DNA of 16,199 nucleotides from Gymnopilus junonius (lineage: Eukaryota > Basidiomycota > Agaricomycetes > Agaricales > Galerinaceae), in NCBI GenBank assembly GCA_015501075.1, contig JADNYJ010000680.1, positions 1 to 16,199 on the forward strand. Direction: 5' to 3'. The notes under the pieces were generated by a model that saw only the letters and a list, made by a program, of their open reading frames with translations, did no database searches and was not told the origin of the DNA. Within the stretch, counting starts at the first letter, position 1. The number at the start of each line of letters is the position of its first letter. Position numbers and translations under genes: made by a program. Shown here one piece after another: positions 1 through 9,745 of this stretch.

Positions 1-1997
1 CTACAATTGTTGATCCAGTTCGACGCCGTGCTCAGCGCTACGCCCTTGCTGCGCATTGAGAGCGGGAAGACTTCACTAGGTAGAACCCAACCTATCGGAC
101 CAAACGAGATGCCATAGGCGAAGGTGAAGGTATAAATCCCCCTACAGGGTTGAATTCTCCGTTAGCACAAATTGCGAGAATGGAACATGAGCCCGATGAA
201 AGAACGTACCCAACAGCAATCCACGCCGCCAAAGGATGCGCTGACCAATCAGATTGGAACAGAATCACCTATACGACTCGCGTCATCAACACACAACGTC
301 TGCTGAACGAGACAGGACGGGAAGCACCCACCAAAACAGCAATGCCCAAATGCGACGCAGCCATCATCAGCCCGCCTCCTCTCAGGAGCACCCTCCGTCC
401 CACTCTGTCGATGAAGACGATAGCGGGGAGAACGGCGAGGAACTGGACGATGCCTATGCCACCCGAAACGAGGAGGGTGACCGTGTCCCCTGATAGCCCG
501 ATAGAGTGCACCAGGGTGGGGCCATAATATAAGAGGGCGTTGATTCCAGACCACTCTGCAGAAACAAAGTAAGGAACGTGTCAAAATAGGAAATTTGGTT
601 GGAGGAAGAATAAGAACTTACGTTGGAAGACCATGATCAACACTCCGATCCATGTGCGACCCCTGAAGCGATGACTGAAAAGTTTCTTCCAAGTCCTCCA
701 CTCGGCCTCCAACCCGCCCTTCGCTGGATTTAAATACGTGGCATCTCCGCCCGCCTCCGCCTCCAACTGCAATTCATGTTCCAGGGTCCGCTGGATCAGA
801 GTCGTCTCTACTTTCATCTCCAGCAATTCTAGTTGAACAAGCAGATCACCCTGGCCTTCATTTTCATCGTCATCACCATGATCACGAAGACGGAGCCGGG
901 AAAGGCTGCGCCGCGCCTCGTCATACTGCCCGTGGAGCACGAGCAGGCGAGGTGAGGGCGGGAGGAATGCACAGCCGAGAGCGAGGATGATGCCTGGGAT
1001 GAGCTGAATGCCAAGTGGAATTCGCCAGGATAGGGAACTTGGAACTGCGGAGGCGGGATTAGGAATGGTGGATCAGAATACATGGTAAGCTTACTGTCGC
1101 GGGTCATAAATCCCGTCCAGAAACCGAACACGACTCCAAGGACTATTGATAGTTGCTCAAGAGCCATAAGAGAGCCACGAACTTCCGGAGGGCTGATTTC
1201 CGCCATGTAGAGGGGAGACAGCATGCTATTATGACGATTAAAGAAAATTACACGAAATGTAATAAAAGAACGCACCTTAAAGCACCCACTCCAAGGCCTC
1301 CGATGGCCCTTCCGACAAAAAGGTGGCTTAAGGATTGGGCAAAACATTGAAAGGAGGAGCCTATGCAGAATACGACTGGAAGTTAAAGATGAGGCAGGGT
1401 AACAGGAAAATATATAAAACGATAAAATGACATACTGCATGCGAGAACAATGGCTCGACCCCTTGAATAGCGATCTGCATGTATACCACCTGACAGAGCT
1501 CCAATTAGAGCTCCAAGTTCAAGAACAGCAGCTTGACGAAGACGACCATTAGCACCGAAAGTAGTAATAATATTAAGAGAAGGTCGACTTACTCATGCTG
1601 CCTTTCTGTAACGGAGTAATAGGCCATCGACGTATAAAGTCGTTCATGACTAGCACATTGGCTATCTGAGGCAAAGAGCGCGTCAGAAACAAGTTAAACC
1701 AGTAGAAATATTTAACGCACCACGCCCTGGTCATACCCGAACTCTAACCCGCCAATTGATGCAAAGAAAGCGCAGAGAAGTGCATACTTATTATGCTTCA
1801 ACCCTGCCAGTCCCTTTGGTCCGTAGGCGTAAGAATAGCTATGACTTGTTGGGTCAACTGTGAAGGTTCGCCATGGATGCTGATAGTCGAGGGTCCCACT
1901 GCTAACACGTGTTCATGAGAAAGTAAAGGAGTATTCGCCTCCTGGACTGGGGGATATTGTGTGGCTCGTCAGACGGCGACAGTGCTATATTCTGCAT
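1..1997 (-). CDS. MFS sugar transporter (sugar porter family), 3' end off window
   Basis: Probable plasma-membrane hexose or related sugar transporter of the major facilitator superfamily. Ten exons can be chained in frame: 1948-1997, 1721-1901, 1593-1665, 1436-1531, 1276-1375, 1095-1225, 622-1044, 332-555, 210-268 and 1-141, giving 492 residues before the window edge. Every junction keeps phase. Family motifs seen: GYDQG near residue 73, GALIGAL then ADRYSRGR near 120, PLYMAEISPPEVRG after residue 170, PPSPRLLV (the PESPR-like site after TM6), QQWSGINALLYYGP, FIDRVGRR, and GPIGWVLPSEVFPL before the edge. The start at 1997 (MQNIALSPSDEP) is chosen because it joins in phase to HSGTLDYQHPW, but it needs a weak donor (GTCCAG) at 1947. 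A 50-nt intron at 2008-2057 would then lie in the 5' UTR. Substrate cannot be told from sequence. Confidence 0.9.
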
Positions 1998-2007
1998 CTC
2001 CTGTGCT

Positions 2008-2057
2008 CTGGGTACGGACAGTCAGTAAGGTAGCCTCGACATATATATTGAGCTCAC
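2008..2057 (-). other. Probable 5'-UTR intron of the sugar transporter
   Basis: The minus strand has a donor GTGAGC at 2057 and an acceptor CCCAG at 2008, exactly 50 nt apart, just upstream of the proposed transporter ATG at 1997. A matching 50-nt intron with the same GTGAGCTC donor lies at 5288-5337. An ATG at 2209 opens a frame into the upstream exon, but splicing creates a TGA at the junction, so I favour an untranslated leader. Confidence 0.45.
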
Positions 2058-2552
2058 CATCGTTCGTCGTGAGTTGCCGCGCGCAGTGCAGTCGTCAAAG
2101 TGGTCCCGCGTGGATCGTCGTCGCTCAGCGTCGCTGTCCCGTTGTTGCTGTCGCGGCACAGTGGGACCGGTTCGGCCAAGGTTCGGCTGATAATCGGCAG
2201 AGGAACCATGGGTTAGGGTTGATTTGAGCTTGATTTCAAAACTTCAAGTTACCGCTATCTCAACATGTATTTAATGCTTAGCAACTCTGGAATACTTCGG
2301 TTGTTATTTTATGGACCTCGTGGAGTCGTGCTTAGAGACGATTCCTCCAAGACGACTCAAGGCTTGCTCAAGTCCTGGCTTTGACATGCTTTTTCTGAAG
2401 AATTTGTGGCTTACTTTTACGTGGAATGGACGCCAATTACGATAATACCTCAACCAACATTCAGATTGCATTTAGCACATCTGCACGTTTATTTCATCGC
2501 TATGAGTACAGTCATCCACCATCAAATTTTACACTTTTGTTATGCAAATACC

Positions 2553-4702
2553 TCAGTCAAAAATGCATATTTTCTGAGATGGATTTTCATGATGAGTTAG
2601 TTGTACATAATACCTATGATCTGGTAAAATTTTAGGACAATCAAATAATGTCTGGCAGAGAAACAGCAAGCTCAAAATCCTGGAATTAGCCAAAATTCAT
2701 TCACCACTGAGTGTTAAACCAGTAATTGGGAAGTTTCTAGGCGAGATGTCAATAAAATTACCTGAAAATTTGACCGAAGAAAGGCATCAAATTATAAAAA
2801 TTTATCATGTAGTTATTATTGACAGAAAGTGAGGCCGAGGTCTCCGCAAGAATTTGCAAGGCATTCATCGAGTTAGAGAAATCGCGCATCCACCATTTGG
2901 TAAGGACGTCGTAAGTAGTCCCAACTGGCAGCATGGCAAGGCCTGCGAGAAGTTTATATGCCTCTGGACATTCCTTCATAGGCTGACTATCGACGGAAAG
3001 GCTGATGCAGACATCGAGACTACGTTTGGCATCAAGGCCACTCTGCCCAAGCATTGAGGTGCCCAAGCGTTCATACTCTTCCAAGAGCTGGCCCGCTTCT
3101 AATCCAGTGATCTTTGCTTGGCGGCCATGAGGGTGATCGCAAGTGGCATATGTCCTAAGGCTTGCAATAGCGTCGGGATCTTGTTGTCATTGTAAGCTGT
3201 AGGACAGATGTCGACGTAAATTTGACGCGCGGCATCTCTGTCAACGGCTTCGATTTCAAATGATCTCCACTGCTTGGCATCGCAGGGAGGAATAGACGAT
3301 CTCATTGTTATAAATAGTGTGATGTGCGCCATCTTGTCCAGTTCAAGGAGGATTCCTTCCGTCTCCGATCGAGAATCCGTAATGTTCCATGGAGTCTCGA
3401 AATTATCAAGCAAGAGAATGAGAGGCTCCGAGGATGACCTAATCTCGAAAAGAATATCTTGAAGGGTGTTTCCAGAATTTCTAGTAGTTCCTAACGATAA
3501 ATATAGGGTGTCGAGGAGTAAGGATGCCGATTTTGCTTTGACACATGGCACCCAGACCTGGTTACACTCGGGGAAAGACTTGAGGGTTAGTGGATGTGCC
3601 ATAACAGCGAGGGCCGTAGACGTTTTTCCCATTCCACCTGGCCCAAGGAGACAAACTCGAGCACGCTTTTGGTCTTTTTCTCTGGGTTCCGTGAGGATAT
3701 GAGCCAGCTCATCCACGAGGGGATCGCGGCCATGGAAGATGTCGCTGTTTGCAGGCATCGTAGCCCGTGCTCTGTGCCCTGATGACAAGGAATCCGTTTC
3801 ACGACGATCGTATAGGATGGCTAAGACTTTGCTCATGTCTGTGCGAAGAAGGTCAAGCGTTTGCTGCTGCATCGAATAGAAACTAGTGATCTGTTTCTCA
3901 AGGCTATCCAGAAGATTGGCGTGACTAATTTCGCGCGAGAGCTTATAAGCAAAAATTACTCAAATTAGGTCTAGAGTACCAGCAATAAGAGCTTACATTA
4001 AAGCGTTCCACGGCATTGTCTAGGCGTCGAACGCATTTCTCCACTTTGTCCTTATTGATGCTTTGGAAAAATATAACCAAAAAGGCTTGCTGCGATGCGA
4101 TTTCATTGAGTTTTTTTTGTATGTAGATCAAATCTCTGCCGGAATAAATTAGCGTTGATTTCAAAAGAAAACAGTGAAAACGATCTGAACTGTTCAAGAG
4201 CCTCAATGTCCCTTTTTAGTTTTTGCTCGATTTCTTCCTTCTTTTTCCCCTTCAGCTCATCCACGAGAAGAGCCACGAGAGTCTTGATACGTCTCTTGAG
4301 TTCCTGGGCTCGTTCCAAAGTGGCATGACTATCCTGAAATTATGAAATGCGGTGAAGATCTGCTTTACTTATCCCAAACGTCAACTTACTTCACAAGCTG
4401 CGATGAGTTTCGTGTCGAGCTTCACCGCATGACCGAGACCTGGAAGTGGAATACTATCTGCTACTTCTTGCAGGACGTTCAAAAATTCCTTGGCCGCTTC
4501 CCCAGCATATTCCCCCGTGGTCGGCTTTGAGATGACATTATCATCTGGCGATAAATCAGCTCTTTTAGAAATCTGAGGCTTTAGAAAGAAATGAAAAGTC
4601 TGGTTACATAACAGGATTCCTTGGTCTCACCTTCAAGCCAAAGTCATCGTCAAAGTGTGATTTTGCGGCCTGAGGTCCACAAGGAAGGCAGAAGCGAGGC
4701 AT
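2553..4702 (-). CDS. NLR-like STAND ATPase with MLKL-type N-terminal domain, frameshifted
   Basis: Likely an intracellular NLR receptor controlling a cell-death or membrane-acting domain. Exons 4631-4702, 4390-4578, 4191-4333, 3997-4135 and 2762-3941 join in phase, with a probable last exon 2553-2679. Residues about 40-175 (FLNVLQEVADSIPLPG and following) are amphipathic helices typical of the MLKL-NTD/HeLo-like bundle found in agaricomycete NLRs. The nucleotide-binding domain has FHGRD, Walker A GPGGMGKTS (281-289), Walker B LILLLDNFETPW (355-366), a sensor-like FITMRSS and GHMPLAI (444-450). At 3100-3120 the frame breaks: KQRSLD then stop, while ITGLEAGQLLEEYERLG continues in another frame, so one base is lost or gained. 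After the winged-helix region the protein ends about 42 codons past the last intron, with no TPR, WD40 or ankyrin repeats. Pseudogene or sequencing error are both possible. Confidence 0.8.
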
Positions 4703-5166
4703 CGAGCAGAGTCCGTGTGAGAATCAGTTGTCATTCGGTCTTTAAACGTAGTTGTATTATTAGCCCATGGTAATCATCCAGTCCCGTGCTTTAACGCCTC
4801 AAGGCTGGGAGGTGTGAGTCAAGACGTAACGTGCGATTGAACATGACGGGTCGGCATGGAAGGCCTGACGCCATATAATATGCTAAAAAGAGTGAGATAA
4901 AGGGAAAAAACGTACATCAGCACGACCCCATAAAGGCGCTACGTTCCAATCTCCATCTGATTTCAGAAGCAGTTTGAACAGAAACTTTAGCATAATCTGG
5001 TTTGACGATGTCAAGAAGTTTTCGGGAGTGGATAAAGCGAGCTCAACTTTTGTTTATTGTATGATAGTAGCATGCCACGACTTTCCCGCATTTGTCAGAA
5101 AATTGGGGCGCAACCTACATGCTTAGGAATATCGTTAGACTTATCTAGGAATTGTCAATAGGCCAA
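4703..5166. other. Intergenic, NLR upstream region
   Basis: No open frame of note on either strand and no splice-framed exon that I can support. It holds the promoter side of the minus-strand NLR gene, with no clear TATA element. Confidence 0.5.
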
Positions 5167-5337
5167 TTAAGAAAGGTCCTCCGCGGAGCAGAAGGGCCCA
5201 TTTGTTGAAAGGAGAACAATGTCCGCTTCTTGGCCTTGAAGTTGTAAGCGTGCCAGTGGGGTGTGTTCGTCAGACGGCATGTTGTTTCTAGAAAGTACGA
5301 AAGTATGAGACTAGCAATACCCTTAATATGAGCTCAC
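5167..5337 (-). other. Transporter-leader-like fragment (50-nt intron plus short ORF)
   Basis: On the minus strand a donor GTGAGCTC (5337) and acceptor TTTCTAG (5288) bound a 50-nt intron. It is followed by ATG at 5280 opening MPSDEHTPLARLQ, 37 codons in all, ending TAA at 5167. The transporter leader at 1960-2057 has the same donor octamer, the same intron length and the related peptide LSPSDEPHNIP after it. The rest of a transporter is not found downstream, so this may be a remnant of a duplicated 5' end, or another gene sharing that leader. The exon upstream of the donor (5338-5450) can be read as TVRYADRTRTATVRYNDD, with faint likeness to the region 2060-2160; this is weak. Confidence 0.35.
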
Positions 5338-6050
5338 CCGTTCCTCGCTGTTACCTTTCGAGGTGCCAGTCGCAGGTTGCCATGATCGTCGTTGTAACGA
5401 ACTGTGGCAGTGCGAGTTCTGTCGGCATAACGGACCGTTCCATCGTAATTGGTCTAAACCTATTTTTAGTGCAATCCGTGGTTGATTTGTGCAGTTGGCT
5501 GCCTCAGGTTCGCCAAAGCTGCTTCTCCACTTCTGTGCCTCGGCGGTGATACGCCTGTCGAAGACGCCCGAGTTAATATATTGCCTGATTCCCTAATGGG
5601 CGGTAAATCTGGTCGATCAGCAGGGTCGTTTCTGACGTCCTGGTTCCTCAGCGAATCGTCGCCCTAGTACACTAACCATTTTGCACTGTGCTCGTCGGCA
5701 AATGTTATAGCCCTCCGCCATTATGCTTAGAACAATGTGTCGGATACTATCTGAATTTCACAGAAATTATTAAACCTTCTAGCAAATCAAACAATCGCAT
5801 AAAGTCGTGTTACGCTATTACATCAAGTCTATTCACATAAGGCGTTTGTGGCGATGAATACCCCACGAGTAAACGGGCCATGCCGAGGTACAAGGTTGAC
5901 CTTTTTTAACAATTAGTCAGTCCAAGTTACGGGCGAACATATATTTCAAATAGCACCTACAATCGCAAACATTCTTATTCTTCGTCTTTTGAGGGGATCA
6001 AGCTTCTTCCCTCTCTAATAAGAAATCCAACACATGTTCCATTTGCATAC
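5338..6050. other. Region without a supportable gene
   Basis: The first 300 bases may hold exons upstream of the fragment at 5167-5337: minus-strand open stretches occur at about 5470-5660, with a possible acceptor TTTAG before ACCAATTACG near 5455. The exon chain cannot be closed to a start codon. From 5720 on the sequence is AT-rich with only short chance frames. Confidence 0.3.
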
Positions 6051-6412
6051 ACATGGACGATGGGTGGCAAATGCTGAGCGAAACACAAACAGGTGGAAAC
6101 AAAGCCAACTTTCCGAGAAGAGTAAATTTGATTTTCAGACCACTTAGCATGGACCACCTCACCGAATATCCGCTTCGCTTTCCCATGGTGAAAACAGGGC
6201 TCTTCTCATCTTTTATGATGGCGCCCAAAGGGAGGAAAAATGAACCGGGCTTCTGCGGATTGGTTGCGCTGGGGTTCTTTCCGTCCCAGACTAGGAAAAC
6301 AGTGCCTCACAACCGCCCCAGAAGAGTATGTGGACTCCAAAAGAAACATGAATCGGGCAATTACCTTATCGATTTGTTGATGGATTGGATCCCAGGGACT
6401 AATCCGCCCGGC

Positions 6413-6420
6413 TTTATAAA
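6413..6420 (+). promoter_or_regulatory. TATA-like element of the zinc-finger gene
   Basis: TTTATAAA lies about 150 nt before the ATG at 6566. Between them the strand is pyrimidine-rich (CT tracts at 6463-6560), common in highly expressed fungal leaders, and the start context is TTTACCATGCC. The upstream stretch 6053-6412 carries an open frame but shows no protein-like sequence, so I read it as promoter. Confidence 0.45.
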
Positions 6421-6565
6421 GCTTAGGAATAAGGTTGCAGAACAAAACTTAACTTGGCACCTCCCATCTTTGTTCCCCGCCTCCAGCCTAATTCGTCCTC
6501 AGTCCCCTCGCTCTTCTTATCTGCGTCTTGAAACTTCTTCAGTTTATCCACTCTCACCATTTACC

Positions 6566-8026
6566 ATGCCTGCTGATCGTCCTGTCAGTGATAATCTCTT
6601 TTCCTCATTCTCAGCGAACTAACCACGTCTCCGCTCCATCGTCCTCTTTTAGCCCAAGGGCCGAAGTACGCCATGCCTCATCTGTAATAAAACCATGGCG
6701 CGCCAGTCTGATCTTCCCCGCCATATGAAATCACACGAGAAAGCCGATAGCGAGTAAGTGTATTTAGCTCATCGGCGCTGTGGTCATTAACAGTTGTTTG
6801 GCGCCCACAGCATGAATTTTTGTACGTACGCAAGATGCGTGTATAAGACACTACAACATTCAAATTTAGTTATCCATCTTAGAAGACAGTACGCTAACTT
6901 TTCCTATCGAGCTCCAGGCGTTACCGTCTAACATAGTCTTTTCAGTAGGGGCGAAAAACCGTTTGTCTGTCCTGATTGTTCGGAGGGTTTCGCCGAGGAT
7001 GGTGCTATGAAGCGACACAGGATGCGTAAGCATGGTTTTATTCCAGACAGAGAGAAGAAAAGACAAGCTCTTGAGAAATTAATACCGGAAGCCGTTCGTG
7101 AATCCAGCCTGCAACCCACTAGTACCTCGAAGTCCCAAGATTCTACCAAGCGTCGTCGCCGTCCTGCCACTACTGCGTCCAGTCTCAACGTCGATACCGA
7201 TCCCGAGGCCAACCTTTTGGTACCTTGTTGCCCGGAACTCTCGCCTTCAAACGTCGAATCCTCTCTGCGTCCTTCCTCTCAATCCGCTTCCTCGCACCAC
7301 TCTTCTCCATCTAGTGTCCATCTTCCATACGACACTCCGTCGTTTCACGAGTATCGAGAGTCCAGATATCGTACTCGTCCTCGCAACGCTTCGCCTTATG
7401 ATTCACTTCACCGCTATAGCGCGAACACCTCCCGTCGCGGCTCTGAATTGGATTCCTCTCGCTGGGACTCATACTCCACTCGTCACAGTTCTCCATCTTG
7501 TTCATTTCATCGCGACTCTCCGTCATACTCCTCTCCTCCGGTCGCATCCTCATCTCGTTGCGACTCTCCATTATATTCATCTCTTCCTGCCGCGTCTTCC
7601 TCTCGTCACAATTCTCCTTCATACGCCTCTCTGCCTGTCGCCTCTTCCTCTCGTGGCAATACTCCATTATACTCACCTCTTCCTGTCGCCTCCACCTCTC
7701 GTCCCAACTCTCCGCCATATCCCTGGCGTCCTTACAGCCACGATTATACGTGGTATAGTTCAGATCGTTACAGTCTTTCCCCATCCTATACATCTCGTTC
7801 TTCGAACTCTCCTCCACTTACGCCCTGTTACTACGGTTCCAGCTCTCATTCTTCTCGTACCTCAGAGTCACCCGAATTGTCCGAGGATGAAGATGTCGAG
7901 ATGAGCTCAGTTTATTTGTCCTCGACTCCGTATACCAGATCACCACTCTCGTCGCTTCGCTCATCTCTGGACAAAAGCGAACGTGAAGAGGACGATGGAC
8001 CACGTGCTCGTCGAAGGAAGGATTGA
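6566..8026 (+). CDS. Three-finger C2H2 zinc-finger protein with Ser/Pro/Tyr repeat tail
   Basis: Probable nuclear DNA-binding protein of 425 residues. Four exons, 6566-6583, 6653-6753, 6811-6888 and 6946-8026, join in phase with introns of 69, 57 and 57 nt (donors GTCAGT, GTAAGT, GTACGC). Finger 1 is CLIC...HMKSH (C14, C17, H30, H34). Finger 2, wholly on the 78-nt exon, is CTYARC...HLRRH (C44, C49, H62, H66). Finger 3 follows an RGEKPF linker: CPDC...HRMRKH (C74, C77, H90, H95). A basic KRRRRP near residue 134 may be a nuclear signal. The rest is low complexity, rich in Ser, Pro, Tyr and Arg, with four 16-residue repeats at 254-317, an acidic ELSEDEDVE patch and a basic end. Fingers 1 and 3 resemble a C2H2 family common in agaricomycetes (DLPRHMKSH; GEKPFVCPDC). 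Target unknown. Confidence 0.85.
7508..7723 (+). repeat. 48-bp tandem repeat coding 16 residues, four full copies
   Basis: Units start at 7508, 7556, 7604 and 7652, with a partial fifth from 7700. The encoded unit is about R-x-[DN]-[ST]-P-x-Y-[SA]-S-x-P-[VA]-A-S-[ST]-S, for example RCDSPLYSSLPAASSS. Copies differ at several positions but keep the exact 48-bp period and frame, so length changes in whole units would not break the protein. The SP and TP pairs are possible proline-directed kinase sites. Confidence 0.85.
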
Positions 8027-8714
8027 CACTGGACAGCCATCCTCCCTTGTTTTTTTTATGCAGGTCTTTCTTATTTTCTGCACGTCATAATCTGTTGCAA
8101 GAAGTCTCCTAATGGAGTTGATCCTATTGTCGTACGTTGTCGTCCACAGATGGAGACTGTTTGTATTCCAGTTATTGTGTGTATTTCTCATATCTTTCCG
8201 AAGCTTCGATCTGTACTGTGCGAAAATTGCTCTCGAGTAGGAACGTGCTATGTCTGTTTTCTGTTTTCTGTGTTCTGTTTTCCGTCTACTTAACTTCCTT
8301 TGGAACAAAAAAATTACTCACGTGGAATGCCTAGTTTGTCGCCCGTATCTCGTTACCCCGTCTAGTACTGCTCTCGATCGTATTCTGTCTGTCCTGTGCT
8401 ATCCTACTCATTCATATTTAATGAATCACTGACTGTAAATTGCTCACGCTGTCCTTTTTCCGCGGGTTTCCTTCATTTCCAATCCTACTTCGTGGATTCG
8501 CATCATTTCTTCAAGATGCCGAAAATTGAAACTCCAAACTGGCAGATCTATTTACGGAGGTGAGAAAATGTCGCCCGTTTCGAATCTGCAACCGAGTAAT
8601 GGGTAAAGGGCCCTTCTATATGGTCGTTCCACGAGTCATGTCCATTAAATTGCCTACCCGAGAAGAAGAACATGTCAGGGACGCCTCAGAAGCTAGAATA
8701 GAATAAACACTTAC
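8027..8714. other. 3' side of the zinc-finger gene and intergenic sequence
   Basis: The first 100-250 bases are T-rich, as in a fungal 3' UTR, with a run of eight T at about 8050. A short TGTTTTC-type repetitive tract lies at 8249-8284. A plus-strand frame from about 8528 to 8706 (including MGKGPFYMVVPRVM from ATG 8599) stays open but has no donor at its end and no likeness I can name. Confidence 0.4.
8249..8284 (+). repeat. Short TGTTTTC/TGTTCTG simple repeat
   Basis: Five imperfect copies of a 7-8 base pyrimidine-rich unit (TGTTTTC, TGTTTTC, TGTGTTC, TGTTTTC) lie in a row in the probable 3' flank of the zinc-finger gene. No function can be read from it. Confidence 0.5.
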
Positions 8715-8880
8715 CACGCCAACATATCCGAGATTTAGCCATGAATGTAAGCAGAGAGGCGCATTTACATTTTTAGCCGGTGGCACGATAAGCGCGCTTG
8801 GCTTGGCGCCTCGAAAGCGAGAGATCGGAAGGTCCAAAGGTAAGAGAGCTATGAAAGACCAGAAATTTTGTAATAGTTGG
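8715..8880 (-). CDS. Possible internal exon of an unidentified hydrophobic protein
   Basis: Between a possible acceptor CTCTTAG (8881) and a consensus donor GTAAGT (8714) the minus strand is open for 55 codons and reads with a hydrophobic start, NFWSFIALLPLDLPISRF, then KPSALIVPPAKN. A following intron to 8648 would leave only Ala-Ile before a stop. I cannot find the exons upstream or name a family. The plus strand also has splice-like signals here (GTAAGC, TTTTTAG, GTAAGAG), so the strand is not certain. Confidence 0.2.
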
Positions 8881-9438
8881 CTAAGAGGAGCTCAATCTAG
8901 CAGATGTCCAACAGCATGAACCATAGAATTCGAAGTAGGGAGATGAATCAAACAAATACGAATGAAAGTGAGTTCCGAAATCCGATCTAATTCGATTGAT
9001 TGGATCTAGACGTCGTATCACGTGATACATTATTTGTCAGGTATCGTGATAACCGGAGCTTGGATTCGAAAGCAGTTTATTTTTACCGCTCTACTTTGTT
9101 TGCATCCTCGAGTCCTCCATTGAATATACCTCCAGATGCTTAGGCATGCGACGAAAGAACTGCGGGAGGTGAACAGAATTCGTTACTTTCTCAGCGTTTC
9201 TAAAATTACTACGGAGTAGGCCAACGACGGGGTACCTGAAGTATCTGCAGTGGCTCAAAACAATGGCCATCGTGCTTTGGCCACTCGTTCTTTGTTTTTC
9301 TCGAAAATCGTTTGAATTTGTGGTCTTGCATCCTCTCATTCGGACTACCGTCATCAAGAACCAGGATTCCTTCCATCCACCTCACGGATCATTTGCTTAG
9401 CCCATTTCCGCTTGTGCACCTGTTGAGCAGTGCAACGA
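8881..9438. other. Intergenic region
   Basis: No supportable gene. It contains a 14-bp perfect palindrome with an E-box core at 9015-9028. A minus-strand frame at 9091-9357 stays open for 88 codons, but I could not tie it to flanking exons or a known family. Confidence 0.4.
9015..9028. promoter_or_regulatory. Palindrome GTATCACGTGATAC with E-box core
   Basis: A perfect 14-bp inverted repeat centred on CACGTG, the binding core of bHLH factors. A related half, GTATCGTGATAAC, follows at 9041. It lies about 700 bp before the plus-strand ORF at 9746. A regulatory role is inference only. Confidence 0.25.
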
Positions 9439-9508
9439 TATACCACCGCCTCTATACTCCTTTGTGTTCTATACCACCGCCTCTATACTCCTTTGTGTTT
9501 TATACCAC
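9439..9508 (+). repeat. 31-bp tandem duplication with partial third copy
   Basis: The unit beginning TATACCACCGCCTCTATACT occupies 9439-9469 and repeats at 9470-9500 with one mismatch at its last base; the first eight bases of a third copy follow at 9501-9508. The near identity points to a recent duplication. Confidence 0.9.
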
Positions 9509-9745
9509 ACTGTTTCCTTTTACGACATTGTTATGCCTGCAAATCGCCGAGTTAGTCGTAAATCCACTCAGAACCAACTTTTTACTAACATTTCGATGGA
9601 CTAGAGTCATCGACGCGCTTCATTTCACCCGTACACGACACTGAATAGGATCTTAACAGACATTAATAGGGATAATAGACATAGACCCAGTCGGACTGTC
9701 ATCATAACCGAACCTGTGCACATATACAACACCCGCCATCCGCGA

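Noticed and set aside
2209..2220. GGGTTAGGGTT telomere-like sequence
   Set aside because: Less than two full TTAGGG units; too short to claim an interstitial telomere repeat.
1961..2227. 88-codon plus-strand frame at the transporter 5' end
   Set aside because: Antisense to the transporter leader and first exon; composition reflects the opposite strand.
6053..6622. 189-codon plus-strand frame before the zinc-finger gene
   Set aside because: It reads through the TATA-like element, the pyrimidine-rich leader and into the first intron of the zinc-finger gene; no protein-like pattern.
6754..6945. A single 192-nt intron in the zinc-finger gene
   Set aside because: Rejected in favour of two 57-nt introns around a 78-nt exon, because that exon encodes a complete in-phase C2H2 finger.
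7311..7817. 168-codon antisense frame in the repeat tail
   Set aside because: Product of the repetitive codon pattern; no splice or homology support.
7098..7904. 268-codon plus-strand frame overlapping the zinc-finger gene
   Set aside because: Its peptide is a frame-shifted reading of the Ser/Pro repeat tail; the fingers and splice sites belong to the other frame.
8528..8706. Plus-strand open stretch containing MGKGPFYMVVPRVM
   Set aside because: About 60 codons, no donor before its stop and no recognised family; overlaps a better splice signal on the minus strand.
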